Assembly (NCBI RefSeq): GCF_009911795.1
Contig: NZ_CP047898.1
Span: forward strand, 4,154,001-4,218,000
DNA length: 64,000 nucleotides
Direction: 5' to 3'
DNA from: Pseudarthrobacter psychrotolerans
GTDB lineage: Bacteria; Actinomycetota; Actinomycetes; Actinomycetales; Micrococcaceae
Every line of letters starts with the position of its first letter. Position 1 is the stretch's first letter. Shown piece after piece: positions 1 to 7,209 of this stretch. The translations under genes and the position numbers were made by a program. Under the pieces are notes generated by a model. The model worked only from the letters and a program-made list of their open reading frames with translations. It was not told where the DNA came from and searched no databases.

Positions 1-415
1 CCCAGTCGTCATACCACCCGGGCAGAAGCTCGGCCCGGCTCAGGTGGTCCAGGTAGCTGTCCGGAATCTGGGCTTCAGGCTGTGCCTGCATTCTGGCGAC
101 GTGTCGCTGCAGTGCTGCGACATCCACGCGGACCGACTGGTCCAGCTCCAGCGTGTCTGCCCCGGCCTGGAGGAGGTGCGGGAACGCGTGGGAGATGCAC
201 CAGACGGTGGTGCGGAGATTCCCTGCAGCTTGGGTTTCGCTGCTCTTCGGCCAGAGCAGCCCGGCCAGGAAACTCCGGTGCCGGCAACCGAGGAGCCCCA
301 CACAGGCGATGAGCTTCTGTTCACGGCTGGCCACCGTCACTGGATTGTTGCCGCGGCGCAACCGCCAAGCCCCCAGCAAACTCAAGTGCCAATCCTGTGC
401 GAGAGCCACCGTCAT
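1..415 (-). CDS. SARP/BTAD-family transcriptional activator, N-terminal part (runs off left edge)
   Basis: Reading leftward from the ATG at 415, the frame stays open for 138 codons to the window edge, so only the N-terminus is seen. A GAAGGGG ribosome site lies about 8 bases upstream. Residues ~9-75 look like an OmpR-type winged-helix DNA-binding domain (LSLLGAWRL at the start). Then a BTAD domain begins, recognisable from RVDVAALQRHV and the closing LLPGWYDDW motif. SARP proteins activate secondary-metabolite and peptide clusters by binding short direct repeats. The divergently transcribed peptide/peptidase genes 0.6 kb away are the natural candidate targets, but this is inference from position. 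Confidence 0.8.
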   Translation of the reverse strand, partial: MTVALAQDWHLSLLGAWRLRRGNNPVTVASREQKLIACVGLLGCRHRSFLAGLLWPKSSETQAAGNLRTTVWCISHAFPHLLQAGADTLELDQSVRVDVAALQRHVARMQAQPEAQIPDSYLDHLSRAELLPGWYDDW

Positions 416-626
416 GCCTATCCCCTTCAAGCGACCGGACAACACGCGATACCCCAGATAACCATCGTGGCACTGCGACGCATCATGTCAAGTCAATTTA
501 GTAACAGGGGATTTTGGGGGTTTAGATACCGGGAATAAGTCCACATACTGGTCAATCAACTTGGCGCCGGTTGTCATTCAGGAACGTCTCGTCGGAATCA
601 ACTCAGCCGAAAAGGAATCTGCAGGG

Positions 627-881
627 TCAGGCGCTGGCAGTGGCTTCTGAGGCTTTCAGCAAATCGAGCCAACGCTGCACAGCCAGGATGATTTCGTCGG
701 CATCACCGGCCGCTTCCACGACTTCCCGCTCCTGGCCCGGATGACTGGAGATCAGGCGTGCCCGAATCCGGTTGTTTTGGGCTGGTTCCGCCCACGCGCG
801 GATGACCATCGTGCCTTCAATGTCCGCCATGAGCGGGCGCCCTGCTTTCGTTGTCTGCAATTCGCAATCGTCCCCGAACAT
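627..881 (-). CDS. Small hypothetical protein, 84 aa
   Basis: I do not recognise the family. From the ATG at 881 the protein has 84 residues. It is mostly mixed alpha/beta in character, with a central MVIRAWAEP stretch and an amphipathic C-terminal helix around AVQRWLDLL. It has no signal peptide or membrane segment. An upstream in-frame ATG at 932 would add 17 residues, but neither start has a good ribosome site. It sits between the SARP regulator and the peptide genes and reads in the same direction as the regulator, so it may belong to the same locus. Confidence 0.5.
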   Translation of the reverse strand: MFGDDCELQTTKAGRPLMADIEGTMVIRAWAEPAQNNRIRARLISSHPGQEREVVEAAGDADEIILAVQRWLDLLKASEATASA

Positions 882-1044
882 TACTGCCCGGTATGACCAT
901 CCTAGGCATAGATTATTCGGCGCCCAAGTCAAAAGGTGTCACGCCATAGTTTCACGGAACAACGCAAAAATAACACCGCAGTAACGAAGCTGCCACGGGG
1001 TTCCGCGTTGACTGAGCGGGAGACTTCGAAAGGGGGTGATTGAC

Positions 1045-1239
1045 ATGATGAAGGAACTCACAATTCAGGAACTGGAAAGTCAGCAGGTGGAGCTGTTGCC
1101 GTCGCGGGAAACCCTGTTTCTGGACACCAACTGGGCAGGCGTTTACGCGACCAACACCTCTCTCGCACTGAATGCAGGCTCATTGTTCGCAACGGCAAAC
1201 AGCGCCGCCGTTCAAACAATCCTTGTAGCCCAGGGTTAG
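1045..1239 (+). CDS. Candidate precursor peptide 1 (ELLPxRETLF family), 64 aa
   Basis: The start is set by the AAGGGGG Shine-Dalgarno at 1030-1036, eight bases before the ATG at 1045. A GTG at 1036 overlaps that site and is unlikely. The acidic N-terminal half carries ELLPSRETLF. The remaining ~35 residues are small, hydrophobic and Asn/Ala/Ser-rich and end in QTILVAQG. There is no cysteine and no classical signal peptide. The last 50 residues align without gaps to the next peptide (27 of 50 identical). With a PqqD/M50 protein just downstream, I infer a leader-plus-core precursor of a ribosomally made peptide. The modification, if any, is unknown. Confidence 0.7.
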   Translation: MMKELTIQELESQQVELLPSRETLFLDTNWAGVYATNTSLALNAGSLFATANSAAVQTILVAQG

Positions 1240-1263
1240 TACGCCAACTATCCGAAATCTGGA

Positions 1264-1281
1264 CCCCGGGAATGCCCGGGG
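1264..1281 (+). promoter_or_regulatory. Stem-loop between the two peptide genes
   Basis: CCCCGGG, a four-base AATG loop, then CCCGGGG form a perfect 7-bp GC stem 24 bases after the stop of peptide 1 and just before the GAGAGAGGTGAGG region that serves as ribosome site for peptide 2. It lacks a U-tract, so it is more likely an mRNA processing or stability element, or a partial attenuator, than a full terminator. Confidence 0.45.
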
Positions 1282-1297
1282 AGAGAGGTGAGGTGCT

Positions 1298-1498
1298 ATG
1301 CCGGCATCAACCGAGCTATCACCGGTGGAACTCGACGCCGAAGTTTTGGAACTGCTACCCATGCGGGAAACGCTGTTCTTCAACATCAACGTCGCTCCCG
1401 TAATCGCTGTGAATCTTTCGATGGCCATTAATGCGGCGTCAATCGGATCCGTTGCGAACTCGGGCGCCTGGCAGAACCTGTTGGTAGTTCAACCGTAG
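1298..1498 (+). CDS. Candidate precursor peptide 2 (ELLPxRETLF family), 66 aa
   Basis: A paralogue of the preceding peptide. ELLPMRETLF lies at residues ~19-28, followed by an Asn/Ala/Val-rich tail with N at near-regular spacing and the ending NLLVVQP. The ATG at 1298 follows a GAGGTGAGGTG stretch. The tail differs from peptide 1 mainly at hydrophobic positions, while the N, A, S and Q positions are kept. That suggests those residues matter for structure or modification. The two peptides are probably co-transcribed with each other and perhaps with the downstream peptidase. Confidence 0.7.
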   Translation: MPASTELSPVELDAEVLELLPMRETLFFNINVAPVIAVNLSMAINAASIGSVANSGAWQNLLVVQP

Positions 1499-1521
1499 GC
1501 CTGCAGGATCGCTAACCTGGT

Positions 1522-1550
1522 GGACATGCTCCAAATGCCGGGGCATGTCC
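1522..1550 (+). promoter_or_regulatory. Stem-loop between peptide 2 and the peptidase gene
   Basis: GGACATGC and GCATGTCC form a perfect 8-bp stem with a 13-base loop, ending 10 bases before the earliest start of the peptidase gene. No U-tract follows. It could lower peptidase expression relative to the abundant precursor peptides. Confidence 0.4.
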
Positions 1551-1560
1551 GCCGTACCTG

Positions 1561-4041
1561 GTGGTTCAGCCTCTTCGTGGTGAAAGTGACAGCTTGGTGG
1601 GGAAAGTGACAACAGCACCCAATGCCGCGTTTGTCCGTCGCTGGTCCCCTGCGCCCGGGATTGTTTTCCTGGGCCCGGTTGAAGGCTCGGGTCTTAAGGA
1701 CCGCAGCTACCTGCTGCAGCGCGGAGACGGGCAGATTGTGCAGCTTTCGGCGTTGCTCTATCTGGTGGTGGTCTCCATCTCGGCAGAGAAATCCCTCGAA
1801 GACACGGCGCGTGACATCAGCGACGCGTACGGCCGTGAGCTGGGCGTGACTGGGCTCCTCCACCTCATCGACAGGAGGCTGGCGCCGATGGGCCTGGTCC
1901 GCAACGCCGAGGCCGACGCGGCCGACGCTCCGACCCCGCCGAAGGCAGACCCGTTGCTGGCGCTGCGGCTGCGGGGAACGCTCGTTCCGGACAATGCAGT
2001 CAACGCGTTGGCCCGGATCCTGGCCCCGCTGTATTGGGGTCCGGTGGTGGTGGCTGTCCTGCTGGTGTTGGCCGCCGTTGACGTCCTGGTGATTGCCAGA
2101 AGTGATTTTATGGCTTCCCTGGAACAAATACTGCTCACCCCGGCGCTGCTCCTGGGCATCTTCGCGCTCCTGACGGTAGCGGCCGTGGTCCACGAACTGG
2201 GTCATGCCACAGCGTGCCGGTACGGGGGCGCCAGGCCCGGGGTGATCGGCGTCGGCGTCTATCTTGTTTTTCCCGCATTCTTCACCAACGTCACCGACTC
2301 CTACCGGCTGGGCCGGGCGGGCAGGATCCGCACGGATCTTGGCGGACTGTACTTCAACTGCCTCTGCCTGATCGGATTGGGCGGGGCGTACCTGCTGACG
2401 GGGCAGGGGTTCTTCCTGCTGGCGGCGGGATTGATGCATTTCCAGATGATCCAGCAGCTGGTGCCGACACTGCGCTTCGACGGCTATTTTGTGCTGGCCG
2501 ACATCGCCGGCGTCCCGGACCTGTTTAACCGCATCCGCCCGGTTCTGCTCAGCCTCATACCCGGCCGCCCCATAGATCCGCGCGTTAGTGAGCTGCGTCC
2601 CTTTGCCCGCCGCATCGTGACCGCCTGGGTTGTCACGGTCGTGCCGCTTCTGGTCCTGGCGCTCGGTTGGATGTTGCTGAACCTGCCCATGATCATCGAG
2701 CAGACCGCCACTGCCATCCGGCAGCACGCGGGGCTCGCCGGTGACGCCATCGCTGCCGGCGACCCGACCGCCGCGTCGCTCTCCATGTTGTCCATCCTGA
2801 TGTTGTCCCTGCCGGTGATCGGCCTGGCTATCTTGCTGTACCGGCTGCTGTCGGTTGTCATCTCCTTGCTTCGGCGCCTCGGCAAGCGCGCGTGGAGCAC
2901 GACGGCGGAGCAAGCCGGGGTGCCCCGGCACCTCCGGGCGGGGACGCCACAGACGGGGAAGCCACTACAGAAAGGAAGGTCCGCCATGGCTATCGCAGTC
3001 CCTCCCGCGGCCATGCCCGACGACGACGTCCCCCAGGCGCCCTTACGCGCTCCGGCGCATTTTCAAGCTCCAGCGTATTTTCCGGCTCCGGCAACCATTC
3101 CCGACGACGTCCCCACCCTCCAGGATTTCCTCGCCGACAGGCCCACGCAGCCGGCCCCGCTCGCCGAAGCGGGCTGGCAGGGTGCCGTCCGGCGGCTCAG
3201 CCGCAATTCCCTCAGCCTCGGTCCCGGACGGCGGGAACTCGCTCACCTGGACGCCGTCGAAGAGGTTCAGCGGCGCTTGGACGGCCCTCGGACCGTCGTC
3301 GTTGTTAACCCCAAGGGCGGCGCCCACAAGACGACGGCGACTCTGCTCCTGGCTGCGACACTGGGCATCCAGCGCGGCGGGTACACGCTCGCCTGGGACA
3401 ACAATGAAACGCGCGGAACCATGGGGTGGCGGGCGCCGCTGGCCGGGCACGCCGGCACGGCCGTGGACCTGATGCAGGAAGTAGACCGCTTCGAAGACCC
3501 TGTCCTGGGGCGGATCGGGGACCTTGACCGGTTTGTGCGCTACCAGGGATCCGCGCAGTTTGACGTGTTGGCTTCGGACGAGGACGCGGCGGGGGCTGCC
3601 ACCATCGGCAGCCGTGAATTCGATCGGCTCCACACGGCGCTGCGCCGGTTCTACCGGATCATCATGGTTGATACCGGAAACAACATGAGGTCCTCGAACT
3701 GGGAAGCGGCGGTGGCGGCGGCGGACGAGCTGGTCATCGTTTCCACTGTGCGGGAAGACACTGTGGCCAGCGCCGTCTGGCTGGTGGATGGGCTGCGTGA
3801 ACGCGGCTACGAGGATAAAGTCCGCAACGCGGTGACCCTGCTTGCCGCGCCGTCCCTGAAGACCGATCTGCAGCTTCATGACAGGACCCGGACCCACTTC
3901 GAATCCCTGACCCGGGAAGTCCTCGACGTGCCGTATGACAAGTCCCTCGTCTCCGGCGGGCCACTCAACTACCAGGCGCTGCTGCCGGCCACCCGCGAGG
4001 CCTGGCTGCGTGCCTCGGCTGCCGTGATGAGGGGCCTTTGA
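1561..4041 (+). CDS. PqqD/RRE-like + M50 metalloprotease + ParA/MinD-like ATPase fusion
   Basis: One open frame of 826 codons. Residues ~30-125 resemble the PqqD-like peptide-recognition domain found at the N-terminus of actinobacterial 'putative peptide zinc metalloproteases'. Residues ~150-440 hold about six membrane segments with the zinc motif HELGH at 211-215 and a second-site RFDG motif (D307), as in M50 site-2 proteases. A Pro/Ala-rich linker (~476-560) leads to a ParA/MinD-type ATPase with deviant Walker A KGGAHKTT (585-592) and a VDTGNN switch region. The initiation codon is uncertain: GTG 1561 has no ribosome site, and GTG 1597 and 1606 are alternatives. An ATG at 2986 (residue 476) with a strong Shine-Dalgarno may give the ATPase separately. 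Inferred role: recognising, cleaving and/or exporting the two upstream peptides. Confidence 0.75.
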   Translation: MVQPLRGESDSLVGKVTTAPNAAFVRRWSPAPGIVFLGPVEGSGLKDRSYLLQRGDGQIVQLSALLYLVVVSISAEKSLEDTARDISDAYGRELGVTGLLHLIDRRLAPMGLVRNAEADAADAPTPPKADPLLALRLRGTLVPDNAVNALARILAPLYWGPVVVAVLLVLAAVDVLVIARSDFMASLEQILLTPALLLGIFALLTVAAVVHELGHATACRYGGARPGVIGVGVYLVFPAFFTNVTDSYRLGRAGRIRTDLGGLYFNCLCLIGLGGAYLLTGQGFFLLAAGLMHFQMIQQLVPTLRFDGYFVLADIAGVPDLFNRIRPVLLSLIPGRPIDPRVSELRPFARRIVTAWVVTVVPLLVLALGWMLLNLPMIIEQTATAIRQHAGLAGDAIAAGDPTAASLSMLSILMLSLPVIGLAILLYRLLSVVISLLRRLGKRAWSTTAEQAGVPRHLRAGTPQTGKPLQKGRSAMAIAVPPAAMPDDDVPQAPLRAPAHFQAPAYFPAPATIPDDVPTLQDFLADRPTQPAPLAEAGWQGAVRRLSRNSLSLGPGRRELAHLDAVEEVQRRLDGPRTVVVVNPKGGAHKTTATLLLAATLGIQRGGYTLAWDNNETRGTMGWRAPLAGHAGTAVDLMQEVDRFEDPVLGRIGDLDRFVRYQGSAQFDVLASDEDAAGAATIGSREFDRLHTALRRFYRIIMVDTGNNMRSSNWEAAVAAADELVIVSTVREDTVASAVWLVDGLRERGYEDKVRNAVTLLAAPSLKTDLQLHDRTRTHFESLTREVLDVPYDKSLVSGGPLNYQALLPATREAWLRASAAVMRGL
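2969..2988 (+). promoter_or_regulatory. Internal ribosome site and ATG at the M50/ParA junction
   Basis: AGAAAGGAAGG at 2969-2979, six bases before an in-frame ATG at 2986, is one of the best Shine-Dalgarno sequences in this locus. It falls precisely where the membrane protease ends and the Pro-rich ATPase region begins. No stop codon separates the two parts. The site implies either dual products (fusion plus free ATPase) or recent loss of a stop between two formerly separate genes. Confidence 0.6.
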
Positions 4042-4071
4042 GCCGCGCCGCCTAAGTGGGAAACTGGCGGC

Positions 4072-4602
4072 ATGCGGATCACCATCCTCCAAAGCGATAT
4101 CACCACCCGCGCCGTGGATGCGATCGTGAATGCGGCCAACTCCGCCTTGCTGGGCGGCGGCGGTGTGGACGGGGCCATCCACCGTGCGGCCGGGCCGGAG
4201 TTGCTGGCCGCCTGCCGCAAACTGCGCGACACGGACCTGCCGCACGGGCTGGCACCGGGAGCCGCTGTCGCCACTTCCGGCTTCCGGCTCCCGGCGCGCT
4301 GGGTCATCCACACCGTTGGGCCCAACCGGCACGCCGGGCAGACCAACCCGGCCCTGCTGGTGTCCTGCTTCAGCGAAAGCCTGCGGCTGGCGGATTCGCT
4401 GGGTGCGGCGTCCCTCGCGTTCCCCGCGGTGGGCGGCGGAGTTTACGGCTGGCACGGGCGCCACGTGGCGGAGGCCGCGTACGACGCCGTCGCAGGGTTT
4501 GGTGCCGCACATCCGGTGAGCGCACTCGAGTTGGTGGAGTTTGTGCTGTTCGGCCCTGAGATGGAGCAGGCCTTCAAGGCCGTGTTTGAGCAGCCTCGCT
4601 GA
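4072..4602 (+). CDS. Macro-domain protein (O-acetyl-ADP-ribose deacetylase type)
   Basis: A 176-residue single macro domain of the YmdB/MacroD type. Such proteins bind ADP-ribose and hydrolyse O-acetyl-ADP-ribose or mono-ADP-ribosyl groups in the cytoplasm. Diagnostic stretches are VDAIVNAANSALLGGGGVDG (from residue 15), with the conserved NAAN and Gly-rich loop, IHRAAGPEL after it, and the phosphate-binding GGGVYGW loop near residue 125. The gene stands alone. Its 3' end overlaps the convergent pseudouridine synthase by 29 bases. Confidence 0.88.
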   Translation: MRITILQSDITTRAVDAIVNAANSALLGGGGVDGAIHRAAGPELLAACRKLRDTDLPHGLAPGAAVATSGFRLPARWVIHTVGPNRHAGQTNPALLVSCFSESLRLADSLGAASLAFPAVGGGVYGWHGRHVAEAAYDAVAGFGAAHPVSALELVEFVLFGPEMEQAFKAVFEQPR

Positions 4603-5560
4603 GGTTTAGCCCGCTGCGGTATTCCACGGGCTTTTTGCTGATGGGGTCCACAAAACGGATGCCGCGGGCCAGAAGCTGCAGCGGTTTGGAGTAGTCGTCC
4701 GGGGCCTTGTCCAGGAGGTCGGGGTAAAACGCGTCGTTCACGATGCCAAGGCCCAGGGAGGCCATGTGCACCCTCAACTGATGGGTCTTTCCGGAGTGTG
4801 GCTCCAGCAGGTACCGCGCCAGGCGGGGCGCACTATCCGGGTCCGCGTCGCCGGTGCCAGCGGCACCCACTGAAGCGCCGCCGTCGAACGTTTCCAGCCG
4901 TTCGATCCGGGTCTCCGCGTTCGGCTCGCCCTCAATGACTTCGGCCAGCAGGTAGCTGCGGGACTTGGTCATCCGGTTCCGGACCACCACGGGGAAGTCG
5001 ACGGCGGGGTGTCCGGCAGCGGGGTCCGCGGCGGACACGCACTCGTATTCCTTCTGCACCTGCCGCTTCTCGAAGAGCACCTGGTAATTTCCGCGGGTTT
5101 CCGGGTTGGTGGACAGGAGCATCACGCCGGCGGTCATCCGGTCCAGGCGGTGCATCGGGATCAGGTCCGGCAGGTTGAGTTGGTTCCGGAGCCGGACCAG
5201 AGCCGATTCCTGGATGTAGGTGCCGCCGGGGGTGGTGGGCAGGAAGTGCGGCTTGTCCACCACAAGGAGGTGGTCGTCCTGGTGCAGGATGCTGATTTCC
5301 ACCGGGATGCGGGTCTCCGGCGGCAGCGAGCGGTAGTACCAGATGAAGGTGTGGTCCTCGAGCCTGGTGGCCCGGTCCAGGGCGATGCCGCCCTCGCCCA
5401 CGATCTCGCCGGCGTCGAACCTGTCCTCGATGCCCTGCGGATCAATGTGGCCCCAGCGGTGCATCATGTAGTCAATCGCGGTGGACCACGGCCCCTCGTC
5501 CGGGAGGCGCAGGCGGGTGGCGTTGACGCCGTCGCGCACGGGGAGGGGGGATTGCATCAC
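4574..5560 (-). CDS. RluA-family pseudouridine synthase
   Basis: Isomerises uridine to pseudouridine in rRNA or tRNA. The catalytic motif HRLDRMTAG is present with Asp140. VDKPHFLPTTPGG (~102-113) and the later HQLRVHM segment are further family signatures. The N-terminal ~80 residues are an accessory region typical of actinobacterial RluA-like proteins annotated as 23S rRNA pseudouridylate synthases. Two adjacent ATGs (5560, 5557) can serve as start. The specific target base cannot be read from sequence. Confidence 0.87.
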   Translation of the reverse strand: MMQSPLPVRDGVNATRLRLPDEGPWSTAIDYMMHRWGHIDPQGIEDRFDAGEIVGEGGIALDRATRLEDHTFIWYYRSLPPETRIPVEISILHQDDHLLVVDKPHFLPTTPGGTYIQESALVRLRNQLNLPDLIPMHRLDRMTAGVMLLSTNPETRGNYQVLFEKRQVQKEYECVSAADPAAGHPAVDFPVVVRNRMTKSRSYLLAEVIEGEPNAETRIERLETFDGGASVGAAGTGDADPDSAPRLARYLLEPHSGKTHQLRVHMASLGLGIVNDAFYPDLLDKAPDDYSKPLQLLARGIRFVDPISKKPVEYRSGLNLSEAAQTRP

Positions 5561-5648
5561 CGGTCCATTCTACTTTGCCGGCTCCTGCGGCACTGCCCGG
5601 TGACCCCAACGCTTTAGGGCGATCCCAGAGCCGACGGAAAAAAAGTTC

Positions 5649-5673
5649 TTGACAATAAAAGTTGTCGGTTGTC
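5649..5673 (+). promoter_or_regulatory. Promoter and inverted-repeat operator of the ArsR-like gene
   Basis: A TTGACA -35 hexamer (5649-5654) overlaps the inverted repeat GACAA-N6-TTGTC (5651-5666), and another TTGTC follows at 5669. A CATGAT sequence further downstream (5674-5679) is a possible -10. The arrangement fits autorepression by the following winged-helix protein. It also means the longer reading frame beginning at 5649 cannot be the real start. Confidence 0.5.
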
Positions 5674-5684
5674 ATGATGGACAC

Positions 5685-6407
5685 ATGTTGGACATAGAAG
5701 TGATCGAGGACCCGGCCGCGGCGGAAGCGTCGCTGGACCCGATCCGGACGCGCATCCTCCAGGAGCTCGCCGAGCCGGGATCGGCCACGCAGCTTGCCGC
5801 CAAAGTGGGCCTGCCGCGGCAGAAGGTCAACTACCACCTCAAGGCCCTCGAACGGCACGGGCTGGTGGAACTTGTGGAGGAGCGGCGCAAGGGGAACGTC
5901 ACCGAGCGTGTTCTCCAGGCGACGGCGGCCTCGTACCTGATTTCCCCGGTGGCCCTGGCGTCGGTGGCGCCGGATCCGCACCGGTTCTCGGACCGCTTCT
6001 CGGCCTTCTGGCTGCTGGCGCTCGCCGGGCGGATGGTCCAGGAGGTGGGCAAGCTGATCGCCGGTGCCGCGGCGGCCAAGCAGAAGCTGGCCACCTTCGC
6101 GATCGACGGCGAGATCACCTTCCGCAGCGCAGCGGACAGGGCCGCGTTTGCTGAAGAGCTCGGCGTCGCCGTGACCCGCCTGGTGGACAAATATCACGAC
6201 GGCGGTGCGGTCGCCGGCCCGGGCGGCACGCCGTCGGGCGGGACCCACCCCGGCGGCACTTCCGCGCACGTCACTCACCCTGGCGGCACTTCCGCGGGTG
6301 GCATTTCCGCGAGTGGCGGGCGGAAGCACCGGCTCGTCGTCGCCCTTCACCCCGTTCTCAAAACCCCCATCAAACCCCTTTCAGCGAAGGAGCAGGACAA
6401 TGACTGA
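5685..6407 (+). CDS. ArsR-like winged-helix transcriptional regulator
   Basis: 240 residues from the ATG at 5685, chosen because the promoter-like elements lie upstream of it. The N-terminal ~75 residues form a winged helix-turn-helix (PIRTRILQELAEPGSATQLA, then PRQKVNYHLKALERHGLVELV). The middle part (~80-165) is an alpha-helical region common in this family. The C-terminus is an unusual Gly/Thr/Ser/His tail built from imperfect PGGTSA-like repeats, probably disordered. The stop overlaps the start of the SRPBCC gene by 8 bases. This is the classic pairing of an ArsR repressor with an AHSA1-type protein. Confidence 0.85.
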   Translation: MLDIEVIEDPAAAEASLDPIRTRILQELAEPGSATQLAAKVGLPRQKVNYHLKALERHGLVELVEERRKGNVTERVLQATAASYLISPVALASVAPDPHRFSDRFSAFWLLALAGRMVQEVGKLIAGAAAAKQKLATFAIDGEITFRSAADRAAFAEELGVAVTRLVDKYHDGGAVAGPGGTPSGGTHPGGTSAHVTHPGGTSAGGISASGGRKHRLVVALHPVLKTPIKPLSAKEQDND

Positions 6408-7092
6408 CAACCGTGAATTTGAGATCGTCTACGACGCCGAACTGCCCGGCACGCCAGAGCGCGTCTGGGAAGCCGTAACCAGTGGAACGCCGGCGTGGAT
6501 GTTCCCCACGGACCAGTGGCCGGACGTCAAGACCGTGCAGGAGCACCCCACGCATCTCGTCTCCCGGATGGACGGGCCGGATGGCTGGTTCAACCAGCTG
6601 GAGCACGTCCTGGAACCGCTCGACGGCGGCCGCGCCCGGCTGCACTATGTCCACAGCGGGATCTTCGCGGACAACTGGGACGAGCAGTACGACGGCGCCA
6701 GCAAGCACACCGCGTTCTACCTCCACACGCTGGGCCAGTACCTGCAGCATTTCGACGGCAAGCCGGTGGTGTTCACGGACATCCAGTCTCCCGCGGCCTC
6801 GCAGACCCCGGACGGTTTTGAACGCCTGAAGAAGGCGCTGGGCGTGGACTCTGCCGAGCGGGGTTCCGTGGTTGAGCTGGAGCTCGACGGCGTGGGGCGG
6901 CTGTCCGGGGAAGTGGACTTCGCCAACGAGCACTTCCTGGGCCTGCGGACGTCCGATGCGATGTACAGGTTCTTCGGCCGCAATGCCTTTGGTGCTCCGG
7001 TGGGCATGACGGTCCACGATTTCAGCGGCAGCGGTGACTCGTCAGCGACCGCCGCGGCCTGGGGCGGCTTCCTCGGGAAGGTCTACGCGTAG
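6400..7092 (+). CDS. SRPBCC / AHSA1-like domain protein
   Basis: 230 residues from the ATG at 6400, preceded by GAAGGAG and overlapping the regulator's stop, so the two are probably translationally coupled. The first ~140 residues match the START-like SRPBCC fold (AELPGTPERVWEAVTSG near the start), a hydrophobic ligand-binding cavity. The last ~70 residues form a second small region. The ligand is unknown. The ArsR/AHSA1 pair suggests response to a small hydrophobic or toxic compound. Confidence 0.8.
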   Translation: MTDNREFEIVYDAELPGTPERVWEAVTSGTPAWMFPTDQWPDVKTVQEHPTHLVSRMDGPDGWFNQLEHVLEPLDGGRARLHYVHSGIFADNWDEQYDGASKHTAFYLHTLGQYLQHFDGKPVVFTDIQSPAASQTPDGFERLKKALGVDSAERGSVVELELDGVGRLSGEVDFANEHFLGLRTSDAMYRFFGRNAFGAPVGMTVHDFSGSGDSSATAAAWGGFLGKVYA

Positions 7093-7118
7093 GGGTTCCT
7101 GGGGCAGGCTGCATTCTC

Positions 7119-7176
7119 GACTCGCAAAATACCTGGCGCAGTGGAAATTTCACTCGCGTCAGGTATTTTGCGTGTC
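7119..7176. repeat. Long imperfect hairpin (REP-like or bidirectional terminator)
   Basis: Arms 7119-7139 and 7156-7176 are inverted copies with 19 of 21 positions matching (core CGCAAAATACC). The 16-base centre is itself nearly palindromic (AGTGGAAATTTCACT). It lies between the convergent SRPBCC and TetR genes. A bidirectional terminator is plausible, but the base-paired length and absence of a clear U-tract also fit a dispersed REP-type element. Confidence 0.5.
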
Positions 7177-7209
7177 GCGGGCGGATTAGCGCCTCGAAAG
7201 GACTGCCCG

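Noticed and set aside
1489..2931. Long minus-strand open frame opposite the M50 gene
   Set aside because: Composition (Gln/Arg/His-rich, no domain) is that of a shadow frame. The plus strand has clear protease motifs.
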